Source of the DNA: Barnesiella sp. An22
GTDB lineage: Bacteria; Bacteroidota; Bacteroidia; Bacteroidales; Barnesiellaceae
Assembly: GCF_002159975.1 (NCBI RefSeq)
Contig: NZ_NFJR01000010.1
Coordinates: 1-64,000 of the forward strand
Reading direction: 5' to 3'
DNA length: 64,000 bases
Part shown: positions 9,256 to 17,114 of the stretch, in pieces
Numbering within the stretch: the first letter of the stretch is position 1
Layout of the letters: every line of letters starts with the position of its first letter
Notes under the pieces: generated by a model
Seen by the model: the letters and a program-made list of their open reading frames with translations, nothing else
Told to the model about the DNA's origin: nothing
Databases searched by the model: none
Program-made: the position numbers and the translations under genes

Positions 9256-9315
9256 AAAAAAACAGATTCGACCTTCGTGCTTTTCTACGGCGAGAAGAGC
9301 GACCGAAGGTCGAAT
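9256..9315 (-). terminator. Terminator-like or attenuator hairpin between the dksA-like gene and lspA
   Basis: On the minus strand a perfect 12-bp stem is formed by 9315-9304 and 9277-9266 (ATTCGACCTTCG with CGAAGGTCGAAT). The 26-nt loop can pair further. It is followed by CTGTTTTTTTG. This is a standard intrinsic terminator form, yet it lies inside an apparent operon, just before lspA. It may set a lower lspA level or separate two transcription units. Confidence 0.7.
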
Positions 9316-9407
9316 TGTATCAGCATATCGCTTCGATAAGTTTCGTAAAACGGGCATACCGTCCCGCGGCTTCCCGCAGGGAGCCGACAGGCAAAAGCGC
9401 GGCCCAC

Positions 9408-9791
9408 TTATTTTTTGCGTCCATCTACCTTCGCATCTATGCCCAGCGTGGCATGAGGAACAGCCCGGAGTCTCTCTTTGGGAATCAGCTTGCCGGTTTC
9501 GCGGCAGATGCCGTAGGTCTTGTTCTCGATGCGCACGAGTGCAGCCTGCAAATGTTGTATAAATTTCATCTGACGTTGAGCCAACTGTCCGGCCTCTTCC
9601 TTGGAAAGCGTACTTGCACCCTCCTCCAGCACCTTGAATGTGGGCGACGTGTCGGTTACATCGTTACCGTCGGTATTCATAATCGAGGCTTTCAGCAAAT
9701 CATAATCCCGATAAGCCTTCTCGAGCTTCTCGTTGATAATCTGTCTAAACTCTTCCAACTCGGCGTCGGAATAGCGTGTTTTTTCACTCAT
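9408..9791 (-). CDS. DksA/TraR-family regulator lacking three of the four zinc cysteines
   Basis: 127 residues. An N-terminal coiled-coil hairpin (about 1-90) carries the family pattern, and the C-terminal globular part matches the DksA zinc-finger region. DksA proteins enter the RNA polymerase secondary channel and tune transcription, often with ppGpp. Here the usual Cys4 finger keeps only one Cys (in YGICRETG); the other positions are Thr, Gly and Ala, so zinc binding in the classical way is not possible. This form is common among Bacteroidetes annotations. It is placed 100 nt after ileS and before lspA in the same direction. Confidence 0.88.
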   Translation of the reverse strand: MSEKTRYSDAELEEFRQIINEKLEKAYRDYDLLKASIMNTDGNDVTDTSPTFKVLEEGASTLSKEEAGQLAQRQMKFIQHLQAALVRIENKTYGICRETGKLIPKERLRAVPHATLGIDAKVDGRKK

Positions 9792-9891
9792 AATTATTAT
9801 TGGTTAAAGTTACACATTCCATCGGTTCATCCCCCTCCGGGGGTGCCTTACGTCAGGTCAAATATAACAGAAATATTACTATGGCTCTCTA

Positions 9892-12800
9892 TTATTTCAC
9901 GGATTTAACAATTTTGATATTTACCTTGAAGGTGTCGAAATCCAACTCGCTGACACCCTCGCCCGAGAGCGTGTCGACAATCTCGAAGGTATTGGCCAGC
10001 ACCTGGCGCGACATGTAGTCGCGATACTCCTTCACAGCCTGGTCAGTCTCTTCGTTCGATGCGATGTAGACGTCGATCTTGTCGGTAATATCGAAGCCCG
10101 AGGTCTTGCGGATGTTCTGGATGCGGTTCACCAGTTCGCGGGCCACACCCTCGCGACGCAACTCGTCGGTCACCGTAATGTCGAGTGCCACGGTGAGGTT
10201 CCCCTCGTTGGCTACCAGCCAGCCGGGAATATCTTCCGAAATCACCTCTACGTCGCCCTTCTCGATGGTGGCCTGCTGGCCGTCGATGTCGAAGGTAAAC
10301 GAACCGTTCTTCTCGAACTCGGCAATATCGGGTTGCGACATGGCGGCGATGGCAGCAGCCAGCAGCTTCATGATTTTGCCGTAGCGCGGGCCCAGTTTCT
10401 TGAAGTCGGGTTTCACGCGTTTCACCAGTATGCCGGCGGCGTTGTCGACAAACTTCATCTCCTTCACGTTCACCTCGCTCAATACCAGGTCTTTCACGGC
10501 CTCGATGTGAGCCTGCTGGTCCTGATTGAGAACCGGCACCATGAGGGTCGTGAGCGGCTGGCGCACCTTGATGTTGACTTTACGACGCAAAGCCAGTACC
10601 ATCGAGGTCATGCTCTGGGCAATCTGCATGCGCTCCTCGAGTGCCGAGTCGATATAGCGGTCGCAACTTACGGGGAAGTTGGCCAGATGTACCGAACGGT
10701 TGTCGCGGCCGGTGGCCGTAGTGAGGTCGGTGTAGAGGCGGTCGGCATAGAAGGGGGCAATAGGCGCCATCAGTTTGGCTACCGTCTCGAGGCAGGTATA
10801 GAGGGTCTGGTAGGCCGAGAGCTTGTCGTCGGTCATGGCACCGCCCCAGAAGCGTTTCCGGTTCAGGCGCACATACCAGTTGCTGAGGTTGTCGTTTACA
10901 AAGTCGGAGATGGCACGTCCGGCACGGGTGGGCTCGTAGGCCGAGAGCTGCTCGTCTACCTCCTTGATGAGCGAGTTGAGCAGCGAGATAATCCAGCGGT
11001 CGATCTCGGGACGCTTCTCTACGGGAATCTCGGGCTCGGCAAAGGTGAAGCCGTCGACATTGGCATAGAGGGCAAAGAACGAATAGGTGTTGTACAGGGT
11101 GCCGAAGAATTTGCGGCGCACCTCTTCGATGCCGTCGAAGTCGAACTTGAGGTTATCCCACGGCGACGAGTTGGTAATCATGTACCAGCGCAGCGGGTCG
11201 GAACCATATTTTTCGATGGTGCTGAAGGGGTCGACGGCATTGCCCAACCGCTTCGACATCTTGTTGCCGTTCTTGTCGAGCACGAGACCGTTGGAGACTA
11301 CGGCCTTGTAGGCCACGCTGTCGAATACCATCGCGGCGATGGCGTGCAGCGTGAAGAACCAGCCACGCGTCTGGTCCACACCCTCGGCAATGAAGTCGGC
11401 GGGGTAAACCTCGCGTTTGTCAAAGGCCTCCTTGTTCTCAAACGGATAGTGTATCTGGGCATAGGGCATGGCACCCGAGTCGAACCACACGTCGATGAGG
11501 TCGCTCTCGCGCTTCATGGGTTTGCCCGAAGGCGAAACGAGCACGATGTCGTCGACGTAGGGACGGTGCAAATCTATCTTGTTGTAGTTTTCGGCCGTAT
11601 ATTCGCCCGGTACGAAACCCTGTTTCTTGTAGGGATTCTCGGTCATCACACCGGCGGCGATAGCCTTTTCGATTTCGTTGTAGAGCTCCTCGACCGAACC
11701 GATGCAAATCTCTTCGCTGCCGTCCTCGGTGCGCCAGATGGGCAACGGGGTACCCCAGTAGCGGCTGCGCGAGAGGTTCCAGTCCTGCAGATTCTCGAGC
11801 CATTTGCCGAACCGGCCCGAACCGGTCGACTGCGGTTTCCAGTTGATGGTGTTGTTGAGCTCAATCATGCGGTCGCGGCAAGCCGTGGTGCGGATGAACC
11901 AGCTGTCGAGGGGATAGTAGAGCACCGGTTTGTCGGTACGCCAGCAGTGGGGATAGCTGTGTACGTGCTTCTCGATTTTGAACACCTTGTTGGTCTGCTT
12001 CAACATCACACAGATGTCGATGTCGAGCGTAGCGTCGTCCTCGGTCAGTGCCGGGTCGTAGGCGTTCTTCACGAAACGGCCGGCATACTCGCGGTAAGCC
12101 TCTACGTTGACATTCTCCTTCACAAACTCGGGATCGAGGTCTTCGAGCAGGTAGAACTTACCGGTCATGTCGACCATAGGCCGGCGGTTGCCGTCCTTGT
12201 CGAGCATCATCAACGGGGGCACGCCGCTGGCTTTAGCCACCCGGTCGTCGTCGGCACCGAACGTAGGTGCAATGTGCACGATACCGGTACCGTCTTCAGT
12301 AGTCACAAAGTCGCCCGTGATTACACGGAAAGCGCCCTTGCCGGGATTTACCCACGGCAACAGTTGCTCATACTCCATGCCGGCCAGGTCGCTGCCCTTG
12401 TATTCGGCTACGACTTTCCAGGGGATGAGTTTGTCGCCCGGCTTGTAGGCGTCGAGCTCCAGGTCGGCAGCCTTGGCGTTGAAGAGCGTGGGCACGAGTA
12501 CCTTTGCCACAATCACGCTGATGGGCGCACCGGTATAGGGATTGTATGTCTGTACCAGATTATAGTCGATATTGGGACCTACGCACAGCGCCGTGTTGGA
12601 GGGCAAAGTCCAAGGCGTCGTGGTCCATGCCAGGAAATAGGGCTCACCGAAAGCCGCCATCTCGGGACGCGGATTGCGAATCTTGAATTGTGCGATACAG
12701 GTTGTATCCTTCACATCGCGGTAGCAACCGGGCTGGTTGAGCTCGTGCGAGCTGAGGCCGGTACCGGCAGCAGGCGAATAGGGCTGAATGGTGTATCCCT

Positions 12801-13326
12801 TGTAGAGGTAGTGTTTGTTGTAGAGTTGCTTGAGCAGCCACCACAGCGTCTCGATATAACGGTTGTCGTAGGTGATGTAGGGGTTCTTCATATCTACCCA
12901 GTAACCCATACGGTGCGTGAGGTCTTCCCACTCGCGGGTAAACTTCATCACATCTTTGCGGCAGGTAGCGTTGTAGTCGGCCACCGAAATGGTCTTACCG
13001 ATGTCTTCCTTGGTAATGCCCAGCGCCTTTTCCACACCCAACTCTACGGGCAGACCGTGGGTATCCCAACCGGCCTTACGCATCACCTGAAATCCCTTCA
13101 TGGTCTTGTAACGGCAGAAAATATCCTTGATGGAGCGAGCCATTACGTGGTGAATACCCGGCATACCGTTGGCCGAGGGGGGACCCTCGTAGAATACAAA
13201 CGAAGGACAACCTTCGCGGGTTTCCAAACTCTGATGAAAAAGATCTTGCTTATCCCACTGATCCAGAACCTCCTTGTTGATTTCGGAGAGGTCGAAGTGA
13301 GAATATTCGGTGAATTTCTTGCCCAT
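9892..13326 (-). CDS. ileS: Isoleucyl-tRNA synthetase
   Basis: 1144 residues. It charges tRNA-Ile with isoleucine and edits valine. The class I signature appears as GIHH at 57-60 and KMSKR near residue 689; the CP1 editing region lies between, followed by the anticodon-binding domain. The total length and the lack of a C-terminal cysteine cluster place it with the long, eukaryote-like type of IleRS rather than the E. coli type with its C-terminal zinc site. It is first in the operon with the DksA-like protein, lspA and the DUF4296 lipoprotein. A weak -7 element (TATCTTCG) lies about 40 nt upstream. Confidence 0.97.
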   Translation of the reverse strand: MGKKFTEYSHFDLSEINKEVLDQWDKQDLFHQSLETREGCPSFVFYEGPPSANGMPGIHHVMARSIKDIFCRYKTMKGFQVMRKAGWDTHGLPVELGVEKALGITKEDIGKTISVADYNATCRKDVMKFTREWEDLTHRMGYWVDMKNPYITYDNRYIETLWWLLKQLYNKHYLYKGYTIQPYSPAAGTGLSSHELNQPGCYRDVKDTTCIAQFKIRNPRPEMAAFGEPYFLAWTTTPWTLPSNTALCVGPNIDYNLVQTYNPYTGAPISVIVAKVLVPTLFNAKAADLELDAYKPGDKLIPWKVVAEYKGSDLAGMEYEQLLPWVNPGKGAFRVITGDFVTTEDGTGIVHIAPTFGADDDRVAKASGVPPLMMLDKDGNRRPMVDMTGKFYLLEDLDPEFVKENVNVEAYREYAGRFVKNAYDPALTEDDATLDIDICVMLKQTNKVFKIEKHVHSYPHCWRTDKPVLYYPLDSWFIRTTACRDRMIELNNTINWKPQSTGSGRFGKWLENLQDWNLSRSRYWGTPLPIWRTEDGSEEICIGSVEELYNEIEKAIAAGVMTENPYKKQGFVPGEYTAENYNKIDLHRPYVDDIVLVSPSGKPMKRESDLIDVWFDSGAMPYAQIHYPFENKEAFDKREVYPADFIAEGVDQTRGWFFTLHAIAAMVFDSVAYKAVVSNGLVLDKNGNKMSKRLGNAVDPFSTIEKYGSDPLRWYMITNSSPWDNLKFDFDGIEEVRRKFFGTLYNTYSFFALYANVDGFTFAEPEIPVEKRPEIDRWIISLLNSLIKEVDEQLSAYEPTRAGRAISDFVNDNLSNWYVRLNRKRFWGGAMTDDKLSAYQTLYTCLETVAKLMAPIAPFYADRLYTDLTTATGRDNRSVHLANFPVSCDRYIDSALEERMQIAQSMTSMVLALRRKVNIKVRQPLTTLMVPVLNQDQQAHIEAVKDLVLSEVNVKEMKFVDNAAGILVKRVKPDFKKLGPRYGKIMKLLAAAIAAMSQPDIAEFEKNGSFTFDIDGQQATIEKGDVEVISEDIPGWLVANEGNLTVALDITVTDELRREGVARELVNRIQNIRKTSGFDITDKIDVYIASNEETDQAVKEYRDYMSRQVLANTFEIVDTLSGEGVSELDFDTFKVNIKIVKSVK

Positions 13327-13363
13327 ATATTTCTGAAATAATATTTACTTAAAAAAATCGGCA

Positions 13364-13371
13364 CGAAGATA
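13364..13371 (-). promoter_or_regulatory. Weak -7 element for ileS
   Basis: TATCTTCG on the minus strand is one base off TAnnTTTG, 38 nt upstream of the ileS start and directly after the terminator of the preceding gene. Confidence 0.35.
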
Positions 13372-13372
13372 C

Positions 13373-13406
13373 AAAAAAAAGCTGTAACCATGAAAGAAAC
13401 AGCTTT
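13373..13406 (-). terminator. Intrinsic terminator after the PHP phosphatase gene
   Basis: AAAGCTGT (minus strand, 13406 down) pairs with ACAGCTTT (13385-13378), followed by eight T residues in all. It separates the cstA-PHP unit from the ileS operon. Confidence 0.8.
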
Positions 13407-13440
13407 ATATTCTTTTCCGAAAGAAAATCATACGACCCCG

Positions 13441-14283
13441 TTACAGGTCGAGCGGAGCCTCTACCCACTCGCCCCGGCTCAACTGCCACACGGCGGTGTA
13501 GCCGGCACGGGCCAAGGCGTGCAGGGCTTCGGGGCGGCCGGCATTGATTTTGGCCGGATAGTGCGCATCGGAGTTGACGACCACCCGGATGCCCATCCGG
13601 TGCATCTGCTCGAAATAGTCTTCGTTGGGGAAGAAGCGGCCGCGCGTGGCAAAGGCCTTGGTGTTGACCTCGACCAGCAGGTGGCGCGAAGCGATTGCCT
13701 CGAGGTAGTCGTTCACCAGCTGCCGGTACCACGCCTCACGGTCAAGTCCGGGCCGATAGAGCGAGGCATTGAGCCCTATCTTGTCGAGGTGCCCCAGAAA
13801 GTCGAACCCGCCCAACTCGATCAGGCGGAACGAACTGCGGTAGAAGCGACGCACCGCCTCGTCGACATCACCCCCGAAATAGGTATCGACGTAGCCTCTG
13901 AAGCGGTCGGGAGAGCCGTCGGTGTCGATAGGAGTTCCGTCGGGGGTAACGATGTAGTGCACCGACCCGATGCGGTAGTCGAGCGGCAGCTCCTGAAAGT
14001 AGGGAATCGAGGGGTTGAAGGTGTCGTCGAGAAAGTCGATTTCGAGCCCCACATAAAGTTCTATTTTCGACGCATAGAGCGATTTAAGCCGATGGAACTC
14101 ATCGAGATAGTCGGCCAGCCGCTCCCGGTGCATGTTGCAGTTGTTGGCTATCGGGAAGGGGGCGTGCGACGATATGCCGTACGAGGCAAAACCCTCGGCA
14201 ACGGCCTCCTCGACAAAGTCAGCCATGGGGGCGTGCCCGTCACAAAACTCACAATGCGAATGATAATTGGTCAACAGATTCAT
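13441..14283 (-). CDS. PHP-domain phosphatase, histidinol-phosphatase type
   Basis: 280 residues, typical of the HisJ/HisK PHP family of histidinol phosphatases. The N-terminal metal motif is HSH near residue 8-10, followed by SSHAP near 39; GLEIDF, GSVHYI and the late NSDAH supply the other metal ligands of the trinuclear site. The reaction would be hydrolysis of L-histidinol phosphate in histidine synthesis, but PHP phosphatases outside his operons can have other phosphate esters as substrates. No his genes are nearby. It begins 1 nt after the stop of the cstA-like gene, so the two are co-transcribed. Confidence 0.85.
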   Translation of the reverse strand: MNLLTNYHSHCEFCDGHAPMADFVEEAVAEGFASYGISSHAPFPIANNCNMHRERLADYLDEFHRLKSLYASKIELYVGLEIDFLDDTFNPSIPYFQELPLDYRIGSVHYIVTPDGTPIDTDGSPDRFRGYVDTYFGGDVDEAVRRFYRSSFRLIELGGFDFLGHLDKIGLNASLYRPGLDREAWYRQLVNDYLEAIASRHLLVEVNTKAFATRGRFFPNEDYFEQMHRMGIRVVVNSDAHYPAKINAGRPEALHALARAGYTAVWQLSRGEWVEAPLDL

Positions 14284-14284
14284 A

Positions 14285-15721
14285 TCATCTTCTTAAAGAT
14301 TCACGGCCCGGCAGCGAGCGTTTGAACCGAACGAACAAAACGGTTATCGCCAGCGTGACGACAAAGGCTGCACCCAGCGAAACACCGTAGGGAAGCCTGA
14401 ACCCTTCGCGGGCAAAGAGTATATAGGTAACCGTCACCAGGGTCATAAACAGGGCCGGGACAAAGGTAATCCAATAGCATTTGCGTTCGCGGGCCAACCA
14501 CACGGTGAGGGCCCACAGGGTGAAGACGGCCAGCGTCTGGTTGCACCAGGCGAAGTAACGCCACAGCACCTCGAAGTCGATCATCATCACCAGCCAGGCC
14601 AGGGCAAAGATGGGGAGCGACACCAGCACCCGGTTGCGTATCTTCTTCTGGGAGATGTGCAGGAAATCGGCCGCAATCAACCGGGCCGACCGCAGAGCCG
14701 TATCGCCCGAAGTAATGGGAGCGGCAATCACACCGAGCATGGCCAGAATACCGCCGAAGGTACCCAACCACCCTACCGATATGTCGTTGACCAGAATAGC
14801 CGGGGTCTTACCCGTCAGATAGTCGAAGAGCGCGGCAAACGACCCGTCGAAGAAGGCGATGGCGGCAGCCGCCCAGATGAGGGCCACGATACCCTCGACC
14901 ACCATGGCGCCATAGAATACCCGGCGGCCCATCTTCTCGTTTTTCAGGCAGCGGGCCATCATGGGCGACTGGGTAGCGTGAAAGCCCGATATGGCTCCAC
15001 ACGCTATCGAGATGAACATCATGGGGAATATGGGATTCACGTCGGCATCGGACCGGGTGTAGGCCATGGCTTCGGTAAACTCGGGTAGACTGTCAGGGCG
15101 CAGGAAAAGCGACACCATGATGCCGATGGCCATAAAGAGCAGGGCAAACCCGAAAATCGGGTAGAGCCGCCCGATGAGCTTGTCGATAGGCAGCAGCGTA
15201 GCCAGTATATAGTAGCCAAAGATGATGGCAACCCACAGGGCCGTGGTGGTACCTTCGCCCGTGAGCAGGTCGAGCAGATTGGCAGGATTGATGACAAAGA
15301 CAGCCCCCACAAGCACCATCAGGAGCAGCGAGAATACCCGCATCACCTGCTTGATGCCCACTCCCAGTTCGTCTCCTACGAGTTCGGGAAGGCTGGCGCC
15401 GTTGCGCCGCACCGAGAGCATACCCGACAGATAGTCGTGCACGGCTCCACCGAAGATGGTACCGAAGACAATCCACAGGTAGGCCGAAGGACCGTAGAGG
15501 ATTCCCATGATAGCCCCGAAGATAGGGCCTAGCCCGGCGATGTTGAGGAACTGTATGAGGAAAACTTTCCACGTGGGCATGGGGATATAGTCAATCCCGT
15601 CGGTCGAAGCATAGGCGGGGGTCGTCCGGCTCGGCTCTACGCCAAACACCTTCTCGACCCAGACACCATACACAAAATAGCCTGCAACCAGCAGCAACAG
15701 GGCAATACAAAAGGTTATCAT
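14285..15721 (-). CDS. cstA: Carbon starvation CstA-family transporter
   Basis: 478 residues, shorter than E. coli CstA (about 700) but usual for this phylum. About a dozen hydrophobic segments are visible. CstA signatures include LNIAGLGPIFGAIMG near the N-terminus, GGAVHDYLSG, and the ISGFHATQSPMMARC block in the middle. The family imports peptides or pyruvate through the inner membrane. The gene has a strong promoter (15843-15873) with a leader of about 117 nt and continues into the PHP phosphatase gene. Substrate is not predictable here. Confidence 0.93.
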   Translation of the reverse strand: MITFCIALLLLVAGYFVYGVWVEKVFGVEPSRTTPAYASTDGIDYIPMPTWKVFLIQFLNIAGLGPIFGAIMGILYGPSAYLWIVFGTIFGGAVHDYLSGMLSVRRNGASLPELVGDELGVGIKQVMRVFSLLLMVLVGAVFVINPANLLDLLTGEGTTTALWVAIIFGYYILATLLPIDKLIGRLYPIFGFALLFMAIGIMVSLFLRPDSLPEFTEAMAYTRSDADVNPIFPMMFISIACGAISGFHATQSPMMARCLKNEKMGRRVFYGAMVVEGIVALIWAAAAIAFFDGSFAALFDYLTGKTPAILVNDISVGWLGTFGGILAMLGVIAAPITSGDTALRSARLIAADFLHISQKKIRNRVLVSLPIFALAWLVMMIDFEVLWRYFAWCNQTLAVFTLWALTVWLARERKCYWITFVPALFMTLVTVTYILFAREGFRLPYGVSLGAAFVVTLAITVLFVRFKRSLPGRESLRR

Positions 15722-15842
15722 ACTACAAATATACTTCTGCTTGTCAAATACTCTTTCACGAAAGAAGAATCTCGCACTCTTTCAAAATGCCATTGATACA
15801 AATCGAACGAAATCTTTATCGCCTCTTTTTCATGGAATCGTA

Positions 15843-15873
15843 CAAAGGTAAAACCTTTTTATCATTCCGACAA
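15843..15873 (-). promoter_or_regulatory. Promoter of the cstA operon
   Basis: On the minus strand TTG (15873-15871), a 20-bp spacer, then TACCTTTG (15850-15843): a full match to the Bacteroidales -33/-7 arrangement. Confidence 0.7.
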
Positions 15874-15880
15874 CCTATTC

Positions 15881-15920
15881 AAAAGAAAAAAGCCGCCATT
15901 CCTGCGAGAATGACAGCTTT
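15881..15920 (-). terminator. Intrinsic terminator after the glyoxalase-like gene
   Basis: Minus-strand AAAGCTGTCATTC pairs with GAATGGCGGCTTT (two G-U pairs in RNA), followed by a run of T residues. It separates this operon from cstA, whose promoter overlaps the region. Confidence 0.75.
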
Positions 15921-15941
15921 CCTAAGTTTTTATGACGCTAT

Positions 15942-16322
15942 TCACTCCTTCACCGGGAGCACCTCGATCCAATAGTCGTCGGGGTCGTGAATGAAGTAGA
16001 GCCCCATCGCCTCGTTTTCGAAGCAGACGCAGCCCATCTCCTTGTGGAAGGCCCGCACCTGGTCGTAGTCGCCCTCGACCCGCACACACAGGTGGCTCTC
16101 GTTCTCGCCCAGTTCATAGGGCTGGTCGTGGTCGCGCAACCAGGTGAGTTCGAGCAGGAAGGGCGACACGCCGTCGGAGAGATAGACCAGCACGAACGAG
16201 CCGTCGGCAGCCTCCTTACGGCTTACCTCGTGAAAGCCCAACGCCTTGTGATAGAAGGCAATGCTACGGTCGAGGTCGGTCACATTTACATTGAAGTGGT
16301 CGAATTTCGATTTTATCTCCAT
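15942..16322 (-). CDS. Glyoxalase/VOC-family protein, lactoylglutathione-lyase-like
   Basis: 126 residues, a complete two-module vicinal oxygen chelate protein. Seen: FDHFNVNVTDLDRSIAFYHKALG at the start (His near residue 8 is a metal ligand), LLELTWLRDH, ESHLCVRV, and the terminal YFIHDPDDYWIEVL (the final Glu is a ligand). Annotation as glyoxalase I is customary, but Bacteroidales often lack glutathione, so the natural thiol or substrate is uncertain. It is the last gene in the run from the SpoU methyltransferase, 36 nt after the metallohydrolase. Confidence 0.85.
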   Translation of the reverse strand: MEIKSKFDHFNVNVTDLDRSIAFYHKALGFHEVSRKEAADGSFVLVYLSDGVSPFLLELTWLRDHDQPYELGENESHLCVRVEGDYDQVRAFHKEMGCVCFENEAMGLYFIHDPDDYWIEVLPVKE

Positions 16323-16358
16323 AGTCGTAGTATAAATTATAGAATGATTATAGAATAG

Positions 16359-17069
16359 TTATTGAATAGTCACACTGTCGCCCGTATGGCTCAACAGCAC
16401 AAAGTCGGCCCCGTGCTGCCGGGCTATGGGTGCAAAGGCTTCGGCCTTGGCGACTGCGGGATAGAAGTGCATGGGCACGAAGAGCCCTACCTCGAACCGC
16501 TCGACAAACTGCCGGGCGCCCCGCATGTAGTCGCTACCCAGCCGGGCATCGACAGGAAACATGGCCACGTCGAACCGGGCCACCGTCTGCCCCAAGTAGT
16601 CGAGCTCGGCCCGATAGGCGGCCTCGGCTTCGCGCACCTCCTCCTCGGTCGACTCGTCCGTCCAGTGCCAGTTGTTCAGGTCACCGGCATGAAATATCAC
16701 ACGGCCGCCGGTCTCGACCTCGAAAGAGGCGCCCAGGTCGGTCGACCCGAAGGCGGTCACCCGCACCCGCTCGTCGGCAAACGACTCGCCCCGGCTCAAA
16801 AATGCCGCGTTGGGCAGATGGACCAACTCGCTGCGGCTGTCCATCTCGCGGGGAAACAGGTAGCAGATGCGGCTGTTCAGCCGGCTCCAGGTCAATATCT
16901 CGGGGTTGTAGTGGTCGCGATGCTCGTGCGACACCAGCACATAGAGCGGCTCGCCACGGCGAAGCACCTCGTCGAGGATGGCCTCGCCCCCGCGATAATA
17001 GTCGAAAACGACGGCAAAGCCATCGGCCTCGAGCAAAAAGCCACTGTGAAAAAGATAGGTCAGTTTCAT
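16359..17069 (-). CDS. Metallo-beta-lactamase-fold hydrolase
   Basis: 236 residues from the ATG at 17069 (MKLTYLFHSGF); another ATG at 17087 would add six residues. The metal motif is HEHRDH near residue 50. FHAGDLNNWHW, DVAMFPVDARLG and FVPMHFYP supply later ligands. This is the short UlaG-like or beta-lactamase-like branch found widely in Bacteroidales, of unknown substrate. It is co-oriented and closely spaced with the FAD dehydrogenase upstream and the VOC protein downstream. Confidence 0.85.
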   Translation of the reverse strand: MKLTYLFHSGFLLEADGFAVVFDYYRGGEAILDEVLRRGEPLYVLVSHEHRDHYNPEILTWSRLNSRICYLFPREMDSRSELVHLPNAAFLSRGESFADERVRVTAFGSTDLGASFEVETGGRVIFHAGDLNNWHWTDESTEEEVREAEAAYRAELDYLGQTVARFDVAMFPVDARLGSDYMRGARQFVERFEVGLFVPMHFYPAVAKAEAFAPIARQHGADFVLLSHTGDSVTIQ

Positions 17070-17114
17070 CGTCTTACACTTTTCCATAAAAACGTATATA
17101 CAACACGCGGCGGG

